Below are positions 1-7,186 of a stretch of DNA of 64,000 nt, in pieces. The DNA is taken from the NCBI RefSeq assembly GCF_900086655.1, contig NZ_LT575476.1, forward strand, positions 5,195,480-5,259,479, in the 5' to 3' direction. How positions within the stretch are numbered: position 1 is the stretch's first letter; each line of letters begins with the position of its first letter. The translations under genes and the position numbers were made by a program. Below the pieces are notes generated by a model. It saw only the letters and a program-made list of their open reading frames with translations. It had not been told where the DNA came from and did not search any database. This DNA is from Paenibacillus tuaregi (lineage in GTDB: Bacteria > Bacillota > Bacilli > Paenibacillales > Paenibacillaceae).

Positions 1-77
1 CGCCGGAACTCTGTTACCGGCTTAAGCTCATGGCAGTATGCACACTGCTTGTATGTAGTCGGTTCATTTGATGTCAT
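1..77 (-). CDS. Partial zinc-ribbon-like small protein, 5' end only
   Basis: The minus strand opens at an ATG and runs off the left edge of the window. The 25 visible residues start MTSNEPTTYKQ and continue with a Cys-x-x-Cys knuckle (CAYCHELKPVTEF), typical of small treble-clef or zinc-ribbon proteins. A TGA lies about ten codons upstream in frame with no other start codon between, so this start is forced, but no good Shine-Dalgarno sequence precedes it. The metal-binding idea comes only from the CxxC motif. The rest of the protein, and so its family, is not visible. Confidence 0.45.
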   Translation of the reverse strand, partial: MTSNEPTTYKQCAYCHELKPVTEFR

Positions 78-271
78 TGTGTGCTGACGTGAAGAATGAG
101 CACTTCAGCGTCTTTTGTTCACCTCATATTTATATATTTTAAAGCCTGTTCCTTACTTGTGGTTACTCAATAAGCTGTATTTTCTCCTGCAGTCCTATCT
201 TCCTGCCAATCTACCTTATAAATCTATACCACTTATCCAGGTTGCTGAAGCTGCCGCGCAGTCAGGTCACA

Positions 272-415
272 TCACCGCAGCGGCCGGCACCCTTTGAGCT
301 GTACTCTGAGCTTGGAGAGCACATCTCCAGTCCGGTCGCCTGACAGAACCGTCATCACAAGCGAAGCAAGTGTAATTATAAGTATGAATAGTATAAATAT
401 ACATGATTTTCGCAA
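272..415 (-). CDS. Small single-span membrane peptide (hypothetical)
   Basis: A 47-residue reading frame with a TTG start preceded at good spacing by GAGGTGG. It begins with basic residues (RKSC), followed by a hydrophobic stretch of about 19 residues (FILFILIITLASLVMTVL) and a short polar tail ending in KGCRPLR. This fits a one-pass membrane peptide or an uncleaved signal anchor. The frame stays open upstream to an ATG at 487, but that start has a poor ribosome site. I do not recognise a family. The small size makes a chance ORF possible. Confidence 0.35.
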   Translation of the reverse strand: MRKSCIFILFILIITLASLVMTVLSGDRTGDVLSKLRVQLKGCRPLR

Positions 416-837
416 AATAACCACCTCATGTTGCAGACAGCGGAAATTAGCGGGAAATTGCGTCAAATCAACCTTGTCCGATTCCATTTCCTGTATTGCT
501 GATCCTGATGCCTCCTTTCCCGGCTCCCAGCTTTAAAGAAATGTGTGGCCTCTTTTCCTCCTGCTATAACCTCACCCCCATCACAAAAAGCAGTATCCTA
601 TTTGGAAATCCTTTCTGCCAAGCCTCTTTTTTCGCATTTCGCACGCGCGAAGTTACCCGCGGGCAGTGTAGCGTTGCAGGGCGCTCCTTGAGCCCGTCTC
701 CCCCGCCCACTTCCATTAAATTGAAATTCTTCTGCCCAATTCTGTGCTTGCTGGGTTAAATCTTAGGTCCGAATGGGTAATGCTTAATTATGCAGGTTTA
801 GGTGCAGACTGCTGCATCGATGGAGGAGGAATCCAAT
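416..837. other. Intergenic region upstream of the amylase gene
   Basis: About 420 bases between the small membrane peptide and the amylase start. I see no convincing coding frame, riboswitch or strong terminator. Short open frames here lack ribosome sites. It presumably carries the amylase promoter, but no clear -35/-10 pair or catabolite-repression site stands out. Confidence 0.5.
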
Positions 838-2382
838 TTGAAAAGAAATCATACGATTATGCAGTTTTTTGAATGGCACGTTGAACCGGACGGCATGCAT
901 TGGAAGCGGCTCGCTGAGCGGGCTCCCGAGCTCAAGGCTATCGGAATAGACGCGGTATGGGTACCGCCGGTCACCAAAGCTATTACAACTGAGGATACCG
1001 GCTACGGCGTGTATGATCTATATGACTTGGGTGAATTCGATCAGAAGGGAAGCGTGCGGACCAAATACGGCACCAAGGAAGAACTGATCAAGGCGATTGC
1101 CACCTGCCAGGAGAACGGAATTCTTGTCTATGTGGATCTGGTTATGAATCACAAGGCCGGGGCTGATGAGACGGAGCGGTTCGAGGTCGTTGAGGTGGAC
1201 CCGAACAACCGGACCGAGGACATCTCCGAGCCTTTCGAAATTGAAGGCTGGACCAAGTTTACTTTTCCGGGAAGAGGCAACACTTACTCCCCTTTTAAAT
1301 GGAACTGGGAGCATTTCAACGGTACGGACTACGATAACCGAAAGGGCCGAAGCGGCATCTTCCGCATTCACGCGGAGAACAAACAATGGGCGGAGAACGT
1401 TGATGACGAGTTCGGCAACTATGATTACCTCATGTTCGCCAATATTGATTACAGCCACCCGGATGTACGTCGCGAGATGCTGGAGTGGGGCAAGTGGCTG
1501 GTAGATACCCTGCAATGCGGGGGATACCGCCTCGATGCCATCAAGCATATCAATCATGATTTCGTCCGGGAGTTCGCCACGGCGATGAAGAAGAAGCGCG
1601 GTGAGGATTTCTATATTGTCGGTGAGTTCTGGAAAAATGAACTGGAAGCCTGCCGTGACTTCCTAAATACGGTCGATTACAAAATCGACCTGTTCGACGT
1701 CTCCCTGCACTATAAGCTGTTCGAAGCATCCCACGCGGGGAGTTCCTTCGATCTGACAACGATTTTCCACGATACTCTTGTAGGTTCTCATCCGCTCAAT
1801 GCTGTCACCTTCGTGGATAACCACGACTCCCAACCGGGCGAAGCGCTGGAATCCTGGATTGAAGACTGGTTCAAACCTAGTGCCTATGCGCTGATTCTGC
1901 TGCGCAAAGATGGATATCCTGTTGTCTTCTATGGCGATTATTATGGCATTGGAGGCGAACATCCTATCGAGGGCAAGAAGGAAGCGTTGGATCCTTTGCT
2001 CTGTGCCCGTTATAACAAGGCCTATGGAGATCAGCAGGATTATTTCGACCACCCGAACACCATAGGCTGGGTTAGAATGGGTGTCCCTGAGATTGAGCGC
2101 TCCGGCTGCGCGGTGATTATCTCTAACGGGGACGATGGGGAGAAGAACATGAACGTTGGAGCTCACAGAGCAGGTGAAGTTTGGGTTGATCTGACCGGCA
2201 ACAGGGAGGAGCAGATCACGATTGGCGAGGATGGCTCCGCCGTGTTCACGGTCAATGGCGGCAGTGTCTCCGTCTGGGCCCAGCCGGATGAAGATGTTCA
2301 GCCCGGGAACGAAATCCAGCCGGGGGATCTGATCTGCGGGCATGCGGATGACCGGGATGCCTGGACAGAGGAGCAGCTGTGA
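838..2382 (+). CDS. Cytoplasmic alpha-amylase, glycoside hydrolase family 13
   Basis: Endo-hydrolysis of alpha-1,4-glucans such as starch or glycogen-derived maltodextrins. The TTG start at 838 is chosen because GGAGGAGG lies seven bases upstream; an in-frame ATG at 802 would place that ribosome site inside the gene. The 514-residue protein shows the four GH13 regions in order: VDLVMNH, GGYRLDAIKH with nucleophile Asp233, VGEFW with acid/base Glu263, and FVDNHD with Asp330. The N-terminus (RNHTIMQFFEWH) resembles the mature part of liquefying Bacillus amylases, but there is no signal peptide, so an intracellular role is inferred. A roughly 30-residue acidic tail (PDEDVQPGNEIQPGDL) follows the usual C-terminal domain and is unexplained. 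It stands alone with no sugar transporter beside it. Confidence 0.93.
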   Translation: MKRNHTIMQFFEWHVEPDGMHWKRLAERAPELKAIGIDAVWVPPVTKAITTEDTGYGVYDLYDLGEFDQKGSVRTKYGTKEELIKAIATCQENGILVYVDLVMNHKAGADETERFEVVEVDPNNRTEDISEPFEIEGWTKFTFPGRGNTYSPFKWNWEHFNGTDYDNRKGRSGIFRIHAENKQWAENVDDEFGNYDYLMFANIDYSHPDVRREMLEWGKWLVDTLQCGGYRLDAIKHINHDFVREFATAMKKKRGEDFYIVGEFWKNELEACRDFLNTVDYKIDLFDVSLHYKLFEASHAGSSFDLTTIFHDTLVGSHPLNAVTFVDNHDSQPGEALESWIEDWFKPSAYALILLRKDGYPVVFYGDYYGIGGEHPIEGKKEALDPLLCARYNKAYGDQQDYFDHPNTIGWVRMGVPEIERSGCAVIISNGDDGEKNMNVGAHRAGEVWVDLTGNREEQITIGEDGSAVFTVNGGSVSVWAQPDEDVQPGNEIQPGDLICGHADDRDAWTEEQL

Positions 2383-2429
2383 TATCCTGCATGGAAATCG
2401 GCCAGTTCTCTGAACGTGAGAGCTAAGCT

Positions 2430-2455
2430 GATTAACAAGGCTCCAGATAGGGTAT
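2430..2455 (+). promoter_or_regulatory. Sigma-B-like promoter of the csbD-type gene
   Basis: GATTAA (2430-2435) and GGGTAT (2450-2455) are separated by 14 bases. They match the general-stress sigma-B consensus (GTTTAA, 12-15 bases, GGGWAW) at eleven of twelve positions. The site lies 35 bases before the start of the CsbD-like gene, whose Bacillus subtilis namesake is controlled by sigma-B. Whether this organism has sigma-B or uses another sigma factor cannot be seen here. Confidence 0.45.
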
Positions 2456-2489
2456 TAATTTCTACACTAACTGTAAGGAGTTGTTCCAA

Positions 2490-2669
2490 ATGAGCCACGA
2501 TAACGGACTTGGTGATAAAATCAAAGGCGGCGTGTCCAAAGCCAAGGGCGAGCTGAAGGATCAGATTGGCAACGCCACAGACAATGCATCCCTTCAGGCC
2601 GAAGGCAAAGCGGACAAAGTGAAAGGCGAGATCCAACAGAAAGTCGGAGAATTTAAAGACAGAGACTAA
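2490..2669 (+). CDS. CsbD-like general stress protein
   Basis: A 59-residue, highly charged protein with alternating Lys/Glu helices (DKIKGGVSKAKGELKDQIGN, then KADKVKGEIQQKVGEFKD), the hallmark of the CsbD family. Members are small, abundant, stress-induced proteins of unknown biochemical role. The ATG at 2490 is chosen over an upstream TTG because AAGGAG ends nine bases before it and directly abuts the TTG. A sigma-B-like promoter precedes it. It is a single-gene unit between the amylase and a convergent transporter gene. Confidence 0.9.
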   Translation: MSHDNGLGDKIKGGVSKAKGELKDQIGNATDNASLQAEGKADKVKGEIQQKVGEFKDRD

Positions 2670-2806
2670 CAGCGCTGCCTGACTTCTGAGTATACATTCC
2701 AACGAGAACGACAGTGTTATGCCTTCCCAAAAGCAAGTAATAATTGCAGAGTAGGCGTTCATTCTCGGAGCCTTTCGAACACAAACCAAACGCCTAAACA
2801 AAGGAA

Positions 2807-2830
2807 GGGGCCGTCTTTTCAGACGGCCCC
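2807..2830 (-). terminator. Intrinsic terminator between csbD-like gene and MFS gene
   Basis: A perfect 10-bp stem GGGGCCGTCT / AGACGGCCCC with a four-base loop sits between convergent genes. It is followed on the minus strand by a T-rich stretch and on the plus strand by GTTTCT, so it probably serves both directions. Confidence 0.8.
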
Positions 2831-2865
2831 GTTTCTGTGTGCCTTTTATATAGGATAACCCTCTC

Positions 2866-4209
2866 TTACGTCTGTACAGGCAGGTTCGTCTGTGTCTCCC
2901 CGGGAACCGCCGCCTGATAATTCTTGTACCGGCGAATCATGACATAGCCTGCTGCGGCAGCCAAAGCAAGCCCAGCGTCCACGGCGATTAGTAGCTGATA
3001 GCTCCTCATATAGTCATATAGAATGCCTCCCAGCAGGGCCCCGAGAATACCGCCCCCCTGGTGGAACAACAGCAGAATCCCAACCATCCTGCCCTTGGCT
3101 CCTCCAAGCTGATCCGCGATCATCAATCCTCCTGGCACCGCCCCTAAATACGTTATGCCAAAAGACAGGGCAAAGAGCACCGGGGATGCCGGGAAGTGGG
3201 CAAACAGGATCATAAAGCTGAACACCCGGATTCCATACAGCATGAACATTACATAAGGCTTGTTCCAACGGTCCAGGAGAAAACCGAAGGCAAAGGAGCC
3301 TGCAATCTCCATAACACCTAAGACTGCCATGGCCGCGGCAATCGTTGTATTGGGCACGTTCGCCTCTTGATGTATGGCAACGAGGTTCATCTCCACCGTG
3401 CCCATATTGAAGCCGCAGGTGAACAGTGCAAAGCCGATCGTAAGAAGAATGGCGAGCTGGGTCCTCCCCAGAACCTTCAGTCGGGACTTTCTTTCACCCG
3501 GTACGGTTGTATCTGCAGTCTTGCCTTCCCTGCGTATATTTGCACCTACAGTCTTGCCTTCCCCGGTAGTCTTGCCTTCTTCCGTAGTCGTGCCTTTCCC
3601 CGTCTTGGAAGCTCTCTCAATCCTTGGATTGCGGATAAACAGCAGAATTAATGGCAGCGTCACAACCAGCCCCAGTATGCACGAGGCGAGAAAAGTAACC
3701 TTCCAGCTGATCCATGAATTCTGTGCAAATATCGGTGTACATACCGCAAGACCAATGGAAGATGCGCTCTGAATGAGTGCGATAGCTTTGGCGCGGTGCT
3801 TGTCGAACCAACCGAACAGCAGCACATAGGTCGTAGATGCCCCAATTCCCGCAAGACCTGCAATAATGCCGTATCCTGTGAAAAAGACCAGCGGAATATG
3901 GCCGAGATAGACCGTGCCGGTTCCCGCCACACTTAGCAGTGTGCTCAGAATCATGACCTTCTTCGCGCCAAAGCGGTCAACCAGCCATCCCCCCAGCGGA
4001 GCGCAGAGGGCCGCAATAAACAGATTCGTTGACCAGGACAGCGAGATGAACCCCCGGCCAATCCCTAAGTCGGCCGAGATCTGAACCTGGTAATAGGCCA
4101 TAATAAAGCGCGACAGAGCGCCGATGAATCCAACAATCCATAATACCCCAAGTCCAATCCAGACATTGCTGCGTCCTTTGTGGACCGAAGCCTTTAACCA
4201 TTCCAGCAT
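2866..4209 (-). CDS. MFS transporter with repetitive central loop
   Basis: A 447-residue integral membrane protein of the major facilitator superfamily with about twelve hydrophobic segments. The motif-A loop GGWLVDRFGAKKV between TM2 and TM3 supports proton-coupled transport, substrate unknown. The central cytoplasmic loop (about residues 195-245) is unusually long and repetitive, with several GKT-containing units (GKGTTTEEGKTTGEGKT, then REGKTAD), and the DNA there shows degenerate tandem repeats. The gene is divergent from a TetR regulator, with a 30-bp palindrome between them, so ligand-induced export controlled by that repressor is the simplest reading. Confidence 0.85.
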   Translation of the reverse strand: MLEWLKASVHKGRSNVWIGLGVLWIVGFIGALSRFIMAYYQVQISADLGIGRGFISLSWSTNLFIAALCAPLGGWLVDRFGAKKVMILSTLLSVAGTGTVYLGHIPLVFFTGYGIIAGLAGIGASTTYVLLFGWFDKHRAKAIALIQSASSIGLAVCTPIFAQNSWISWKVTFLASCILGLVVTLPLILLFIRNPRIERASKTGKGTTTEEGKTTGEGKTVGANIRREGKTADTTVPGERKSRLKVLGRTQLAILLTIGFALFTCGFNMGTVEMNLVAIHQEANVPNTTIAAAMAVLGVMEIAGSFAFGFLLDRWNKPYVMFMLYGIRVFSFMILFAHFPASPVLFALSFGITYLGAVPGGLMIADQLGGAKGRMVGILLLFHQGGGILGALLGGILYDYMRSYQLLIAVDAGLALAAAAGYVMIRRYKNYQAAVPGETQTNLPVQT

Positions 4210-4319
4210 CGTTCCCTCTCCTTTACTTCTCTTTATAACTTCCGCATGATGGATATGAGATGAACGTGTATGAAATGGTTTGACTTTGGATGCCGGTTCA
4301 CGTCATAATAATCTTGCTG

Positions 4320-4349
4320 CATAAAAGATACCGATCGGTCTCTTTTATG
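4320..4349. promoter_or_regulatory. TetR operator palindrome between MFS and tetR genes
   Basis: A 30-base inverted repeat with a single mismatched pair, centred on ACCGATCGGT. The core resembles operators of TetR-family repressors. It lies in the 239-bp divergent intergenic region between the MFS gene (start 4209) and the TetR gene (start 4449), placed to control both. Confidence 0.75.
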
Positions 4350-4448
4350 ATAGCATAAGACTTCCAATTGGCAATACTGGACACAAAACTTTCTGCAGCA
4401 TCATTCCATGAACGTTTATAGACTCTATGTGTTACGGGGGGATTATTT

Positions 4449-5057
4449 ATGACCAAAGGAGAGCAGACACGCCAGTTCATCATCATGAAATCTGCGGAGC
4501 TGTTCAACCAGCGCGGATTTGCCGGCTCATCCCTTTCAGATATTACGCTCGCTACCGGCATTAAGAAAGGCGGGTTATACCGGCACTTCACCAGTAAAGA
4601 CGAAATTGCGGTTGAGGCTTATAACTATGCCTGTCAGGTTGTCGGCGGCAAATTCGCAGCTGCCATCGAGCAGGGAACGACCGCCTACGACAAGCTTATG
4701 GCCCACTTTCATGTATATAAGAATGTCACCGATGAACCGCCTTTCATCGGCGGCTGTCCGATGCAGAATACCGCTGTAGAGTGTGACGATGCCCATCCCC
4801 TGCTCCGACTCAAGGCCCAGGAGAGCTCCAGCGCTACACTGAAATCCATTAGGGAGATCGTTCAGGATGGGATAAACAGCGGGGAATTCCGCAGTGATCT
4901 GGACCCTGATGCTGTCGCCTCCTTCACCCTGTCCCTGCTGGAGGGCAGCATCATGCTTAGCAAGCTGGAAGGGACGAACAATCATATGCAGCTCAATCTA
5001 GCAAACTACTCTAATTACCTGAAGATGTTCTGTTTGAAAGATCACCCGCCAGCTTAA
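4449..5057 (+). CDS. TetR/AcrR family transcriptional regulator
   Basis: A 202-residue repressor. Residues 1-60 form the TetR helix-turn-helix (SAELFNQRGFAGSSLSDI, then GIKKGGLYRHFTSKDE). The C-terminal ligand domain carries a GGCPMQNTAVECDD segment, similar to a cysteine-containing stretch seen in NemR/YxaF-type members, which might respond to electrophiles or hydrophobic drugs. GGGGGA precedes the ATG. It is divergent from the MFS gene and a near-perfect operator lies upstream, so autoregulation plus control of the transporter is inferred. Confidence 0.88.
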   Translation: MTKGEQTRQFIIMKSAELFNQRGFAGSSLSDITLATGIKKGGLYRHFTSKDEIAVEAYNYACQVVGGKFAAAIEQGTTAYDKLMAHFHVYKNVTDEPPFIGGCPMQNTAVECDDAHPLLRLKAQESSSATLKSIREIVQDGINSGEFRSDLDPDAVASFTLSLLEGSIMLSKLEGTNNHMQLNLANYSNYLKMFCLKDHPPA

Positions 5058-5064
5058 AATAGCA

Positions 5065-5164
5065 AATAACCCGCCAGCTCTGTGTGATCCTTCACACAAG
5101 CGGATTGAGCAGTCAGCGGAAGCCTCTCCGCTTAACCACTCAATCCAAGAGCTGACGGGTTATT
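5065..5164. terminator. Large branched hairpin between convergent genes
   Basis: A 17-bp outer stem (5065-5081 with 5148-5164, one mismatch) encloses two further hairpins. One is 5081-5087/5092-5098 (TGTGTGA/TCACACA). The other is 5102-5109/5139-5146 (GGATTGAG/CTCAATCC), with an inner AGCGGA/TCCGCT stem at 5115-5120/5127-5132. The transcript would form a three-way junction. Its position after tetR and before the convergent lipoprotein gene suggests a bidirectional terminator, though it is far more elaborate than the others in the window. Confidence 0.6.
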
Positions 5165-5260
5165 GTTCTGCCCTACTGTTCTGCCCTACCTATTTCCCTC
5201 GCTACCCATACGTTCGTTACTTATACAACTTGTACCTCTTCAATCGTTACTAATTAGTCG

Positions 5261-6265
5261 TTATTTGACCAAATATTTCACAGCATCATCGATGATCTTG
5301 CCGCCTGCGATTGCACCGCTGTACAGCCAGCTGCTCGATTTGCTGATCTCGAAGACATGTCCTTGCTTGACTGCAGGAATCCCCTTCCACACGGGGCTGT
5401 TCAGTGTGTCATCGGCCCCCTGCCCCTTGTCGCTGTTGACGAGGAAGATATAATCGGCCTTCAAATCAGCCAGCTTCTCCAAGGTAACCGGGTTCCAGCT
5501 TGCACGCTTGTCGGCCGGGATATCCGTCACCAGATTTGGTGGCTGGATGCCCAAGTCCCCGTATAATACGGCGCCACTGGATACGCTCTGGTCAACGAGA
5601 TAGAAGTTCTTCTGGGTCAACCACAGAATAGCTGCGGATTTGCCGCCGATAGCCTTGGATATGTTCTCCTTGGCCTCCTTAGCTTTGGTATCATAATCGC
5701 TGATTGCCTTCTTGGCTTGATCCGTTTTATTGAGAATTTCACCAATCTTCAGCAGCGCCTGGCGCCAATCTTTATTAACCGCGTCACCAAGCACATAAGT
5801 AGGCGCGATTTTGCTGTACTGTTCATATAAGCCCTTCTGAACCTGAGCTTCGGAACCGATAATGATCAGATCCGGACTCAATCCAAGAACAGATTCCACG
5901 GGAAGATCGTAGGAAATCGTTGGAATGCCCTTCAGATCAGTCTGTAGATAGTCTTGAATCCCCTTAGCCACAGACCACTGGGCAACTGGCTTTACTCCCA
6001 GTGCAGTCAGGTGGTCCTCCAGATATGAGGCGAGCACCCGCTGCGGATTTGCAGGAATCTTCACCTTATGTCCCATCGCATCCGTCATTTCTTTCTCCTT
6101 GGGCTCAGCAGCGCTTTGTTCGGACGCGCCTTTGTCCGGTGTGGTTGATGAGCTGCCCGAGTCAGATGATTTGCTGCCACAAGCGCTTAGAAGCAGGGCT
6201 ACAGCCAGCAGGCTGATAAACAAAAGCCCAAATTTACGGTTTGTTTTCTTATAATAATGGATCAT
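5261..6265 (-). CDS. Iron-siderophore ABC transporter substrate-binding lipoprotein
   Basis: A 334-residue periplasmic-binding-protein-like lipoprotein. The signal peptide ends in a lipobox (LLLSACGS), so the Cys is lipidated and the protein is anchored to the outer face of the membrane. The mature protein has a Ser/Thr-rich linker and then the FecB/FhuD-type fold (TDAMGHKVKIPANPQRVLA, GLSPDLIIIGSEAQ). This family delivers ferric siderophores to FhuBGC-type permeases. The ATG at 6265 is chosen for its GGAGG site; upstream in-frame starts run through the Fur box. No permease or ATPase gene is adjacent, so it must share a transporter encoded elsewhere. A Fur box indicates iron control. Confidence 0.88.
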   Translation of the reverse strand: MIHYYKKTNRKFGLLFISLLAVALLLSACGSKSSDSGSSSTTPDKGASEQSAAEPKEKEMTDAMGHKVKIPANPQRVLASYLEDHLTALGVKPVAQWSVAKGIQDYLQTDLKGIPTISYDLPVESVLGLSPDLIIIGSEAQVQKGLYEQYSKIAPTYVLGDAVNKDWRQALLKIGEILNKTDQAKKAISDYDTKAKEAKENISKAIGGKSAAILWLTQKNFYLVDQSVSSGAVLYGDLGIQPPNLVTDIPADKRASWNPVTLEKLADLKADYIFLVNSDKGQGADDTLNSPVWKGIPAVKQGHVFEISKSSSWLYSGAIAGGKIIDDAVKYLVK

Positions 6266-6300
6266 GATGTCCTCCCGGTCGTCCAATTTTATAAGGTAAT

Positions 6301-6319
6301 GATAATGAGAATTATTATC
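6301..6319 (-). promoter_or_regulatory. Fur box
   Basis: GATAATGAGAATTATTATC agrees with the classical 19-bp Fur consensus GATAATGATAATCATTATC at 17 positions. It lies 36 bases upstream of the siderophore-binding lipoprotein start, where bound Fe-Fur would block transcription. Confidence 0.85.
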
Positions 6320-6398
6320 ATTGTCAATACTGTTGTTCCACAATTATCTACGAATTACCGCGAAGAACCGGTAAATAAATTTTCCATACCCTCTTGCA

Positions 6399-6442
6399 AA
6401 ATGAACCGTGTGTCATTTATATTAATGACACACGGTTCATTT
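6399..6442. promoter_or_regulatory. 44-bp near-perfect palindrome, probable double TetR operator
   Basis: Inverted arms of 19 bases (AAATGAACCGTGTGTCATT and its complement) flank a six-base centre with only one mismatched pair. Each half contains ATGA-N8-TCAT, so it could hold two repressor dimers. It lies between the Fur-box gene and the TetR/MFS operon starting at 6527, and is most likely the operator of that TetR protein. A terminator is unlikely because no T-run follows. Confidence 0.65.
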
Positions 6443-6526
6443 ATTTCACAACCTAAGATTAGCGCAACTCTCCACCGTGCATCTGCCCCTGCACGGCGGA
6501 AATCCTGATAGAGAAAGGTGAATCCT

Positions 6527-7144
6527 ATGTCTCCCAAAATTTCAGATGAAGTCAAACAGCAGCGAATTAACATGATTCTGGACGCGGCCGAGCGGGTTTT
6601 TATCCGTCACGGCTTCGAACTCGCCACGATGAAGAATATCGTAGAAGAGACCCAGATGAGCCGAGGCTGGATTTATCTTTATTTTCAGACCAAGGAGGAG
6701 ATTTTTGAAGCTCTTATCGAGAAATACGAGCAGCAGAACGAGCAGATCTTAAGAGAGCTTATAGCACAGGCGCCTACAAGCTGGGCGGCACTTGAGACTC
6801 TTCTGAACGAACAGAAGAAGGATATGCTCACCATAGAGAACAGCTTGGCTTCGGCTTATTATGAGTATTTTCTCGCCGGCTACCGGGATGAGAAAAGGCG
6901 TATGCGCCTCATCCGGCGATACGAGACAGGTTTAGACTATGTCTTACGAGTGCTGAAGGCCGGGATCGATAAAGGCGAATTCAAGCCTGTTCATCCAATT
7001 GAACTGATCGCCAAGATCATTACGTCCCACATAGAAGGTGTTATGTCGCATGCGATGGCTGTAGGTGCTCTGAAGGCCCAAGCCTGCGAACAGCTTGACG
7101 CTATGATTCCCCTCTTCAAAGCCCTGCTTGGGATAGAGGAATAA
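6527..7144 (+). CDS. TetR family transcriptional regulator
   Basis: A 205-residue regulator with an N-terminal TetR helix-turn-helix (ILDAAERVFIRHGFELATMK, then TQMSRGWIYLYFQTKEE) and an all-helical ligand domain. The ATG at 6527 is preceded by GAAAGGTG; an alternative GTG at 6518 overlaps that site and is rejected. It is followed 42 bases later by an MFS transporter gene on the same strand, forming a likely two-gene drug-response operon. The large palindrome upstream is the probable autoregulatory site. Confidence 0.88.
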   Translation: MSPKISDEVKQQRINMILDAAERVFIRHGFELATMKNIVEETQMSRGWIYLYFQTKEEIFEALIEKYEQQNEQILRELIAQAPTSWAALETLLNEQKKDMLTIENSLASAYYEYFLAGYRDEKRRMRLIRRYETGLDYVLRVLKAGIDKGEFKPVHPIELIAKIITSHIEGVMSHAMAVGALKAQACEQLDAMIPLFKALLGIEE

Positions 7145-7186
7145 GCTGTACTGCAGATTAACTATATAAGGAAATGAGGTTTTTTC

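Noticed and set aside
272-487. Longer version of the small membrane peptide starting at 487
   Set aside because: The ATG has its only purine-rich stretch directly abutting it, while the internal TTG at 415 has a well-spaced GAGGTGG and places the hydrophobic segment at the N-terminus.
2298-2801. Minus-strand 167-codon frame across the csbD-like gene
   Set aside because: It covers the amylase end, the csbD-like gene and its promoter in antisense; no ribosome site. The CsbD reading is convincing.
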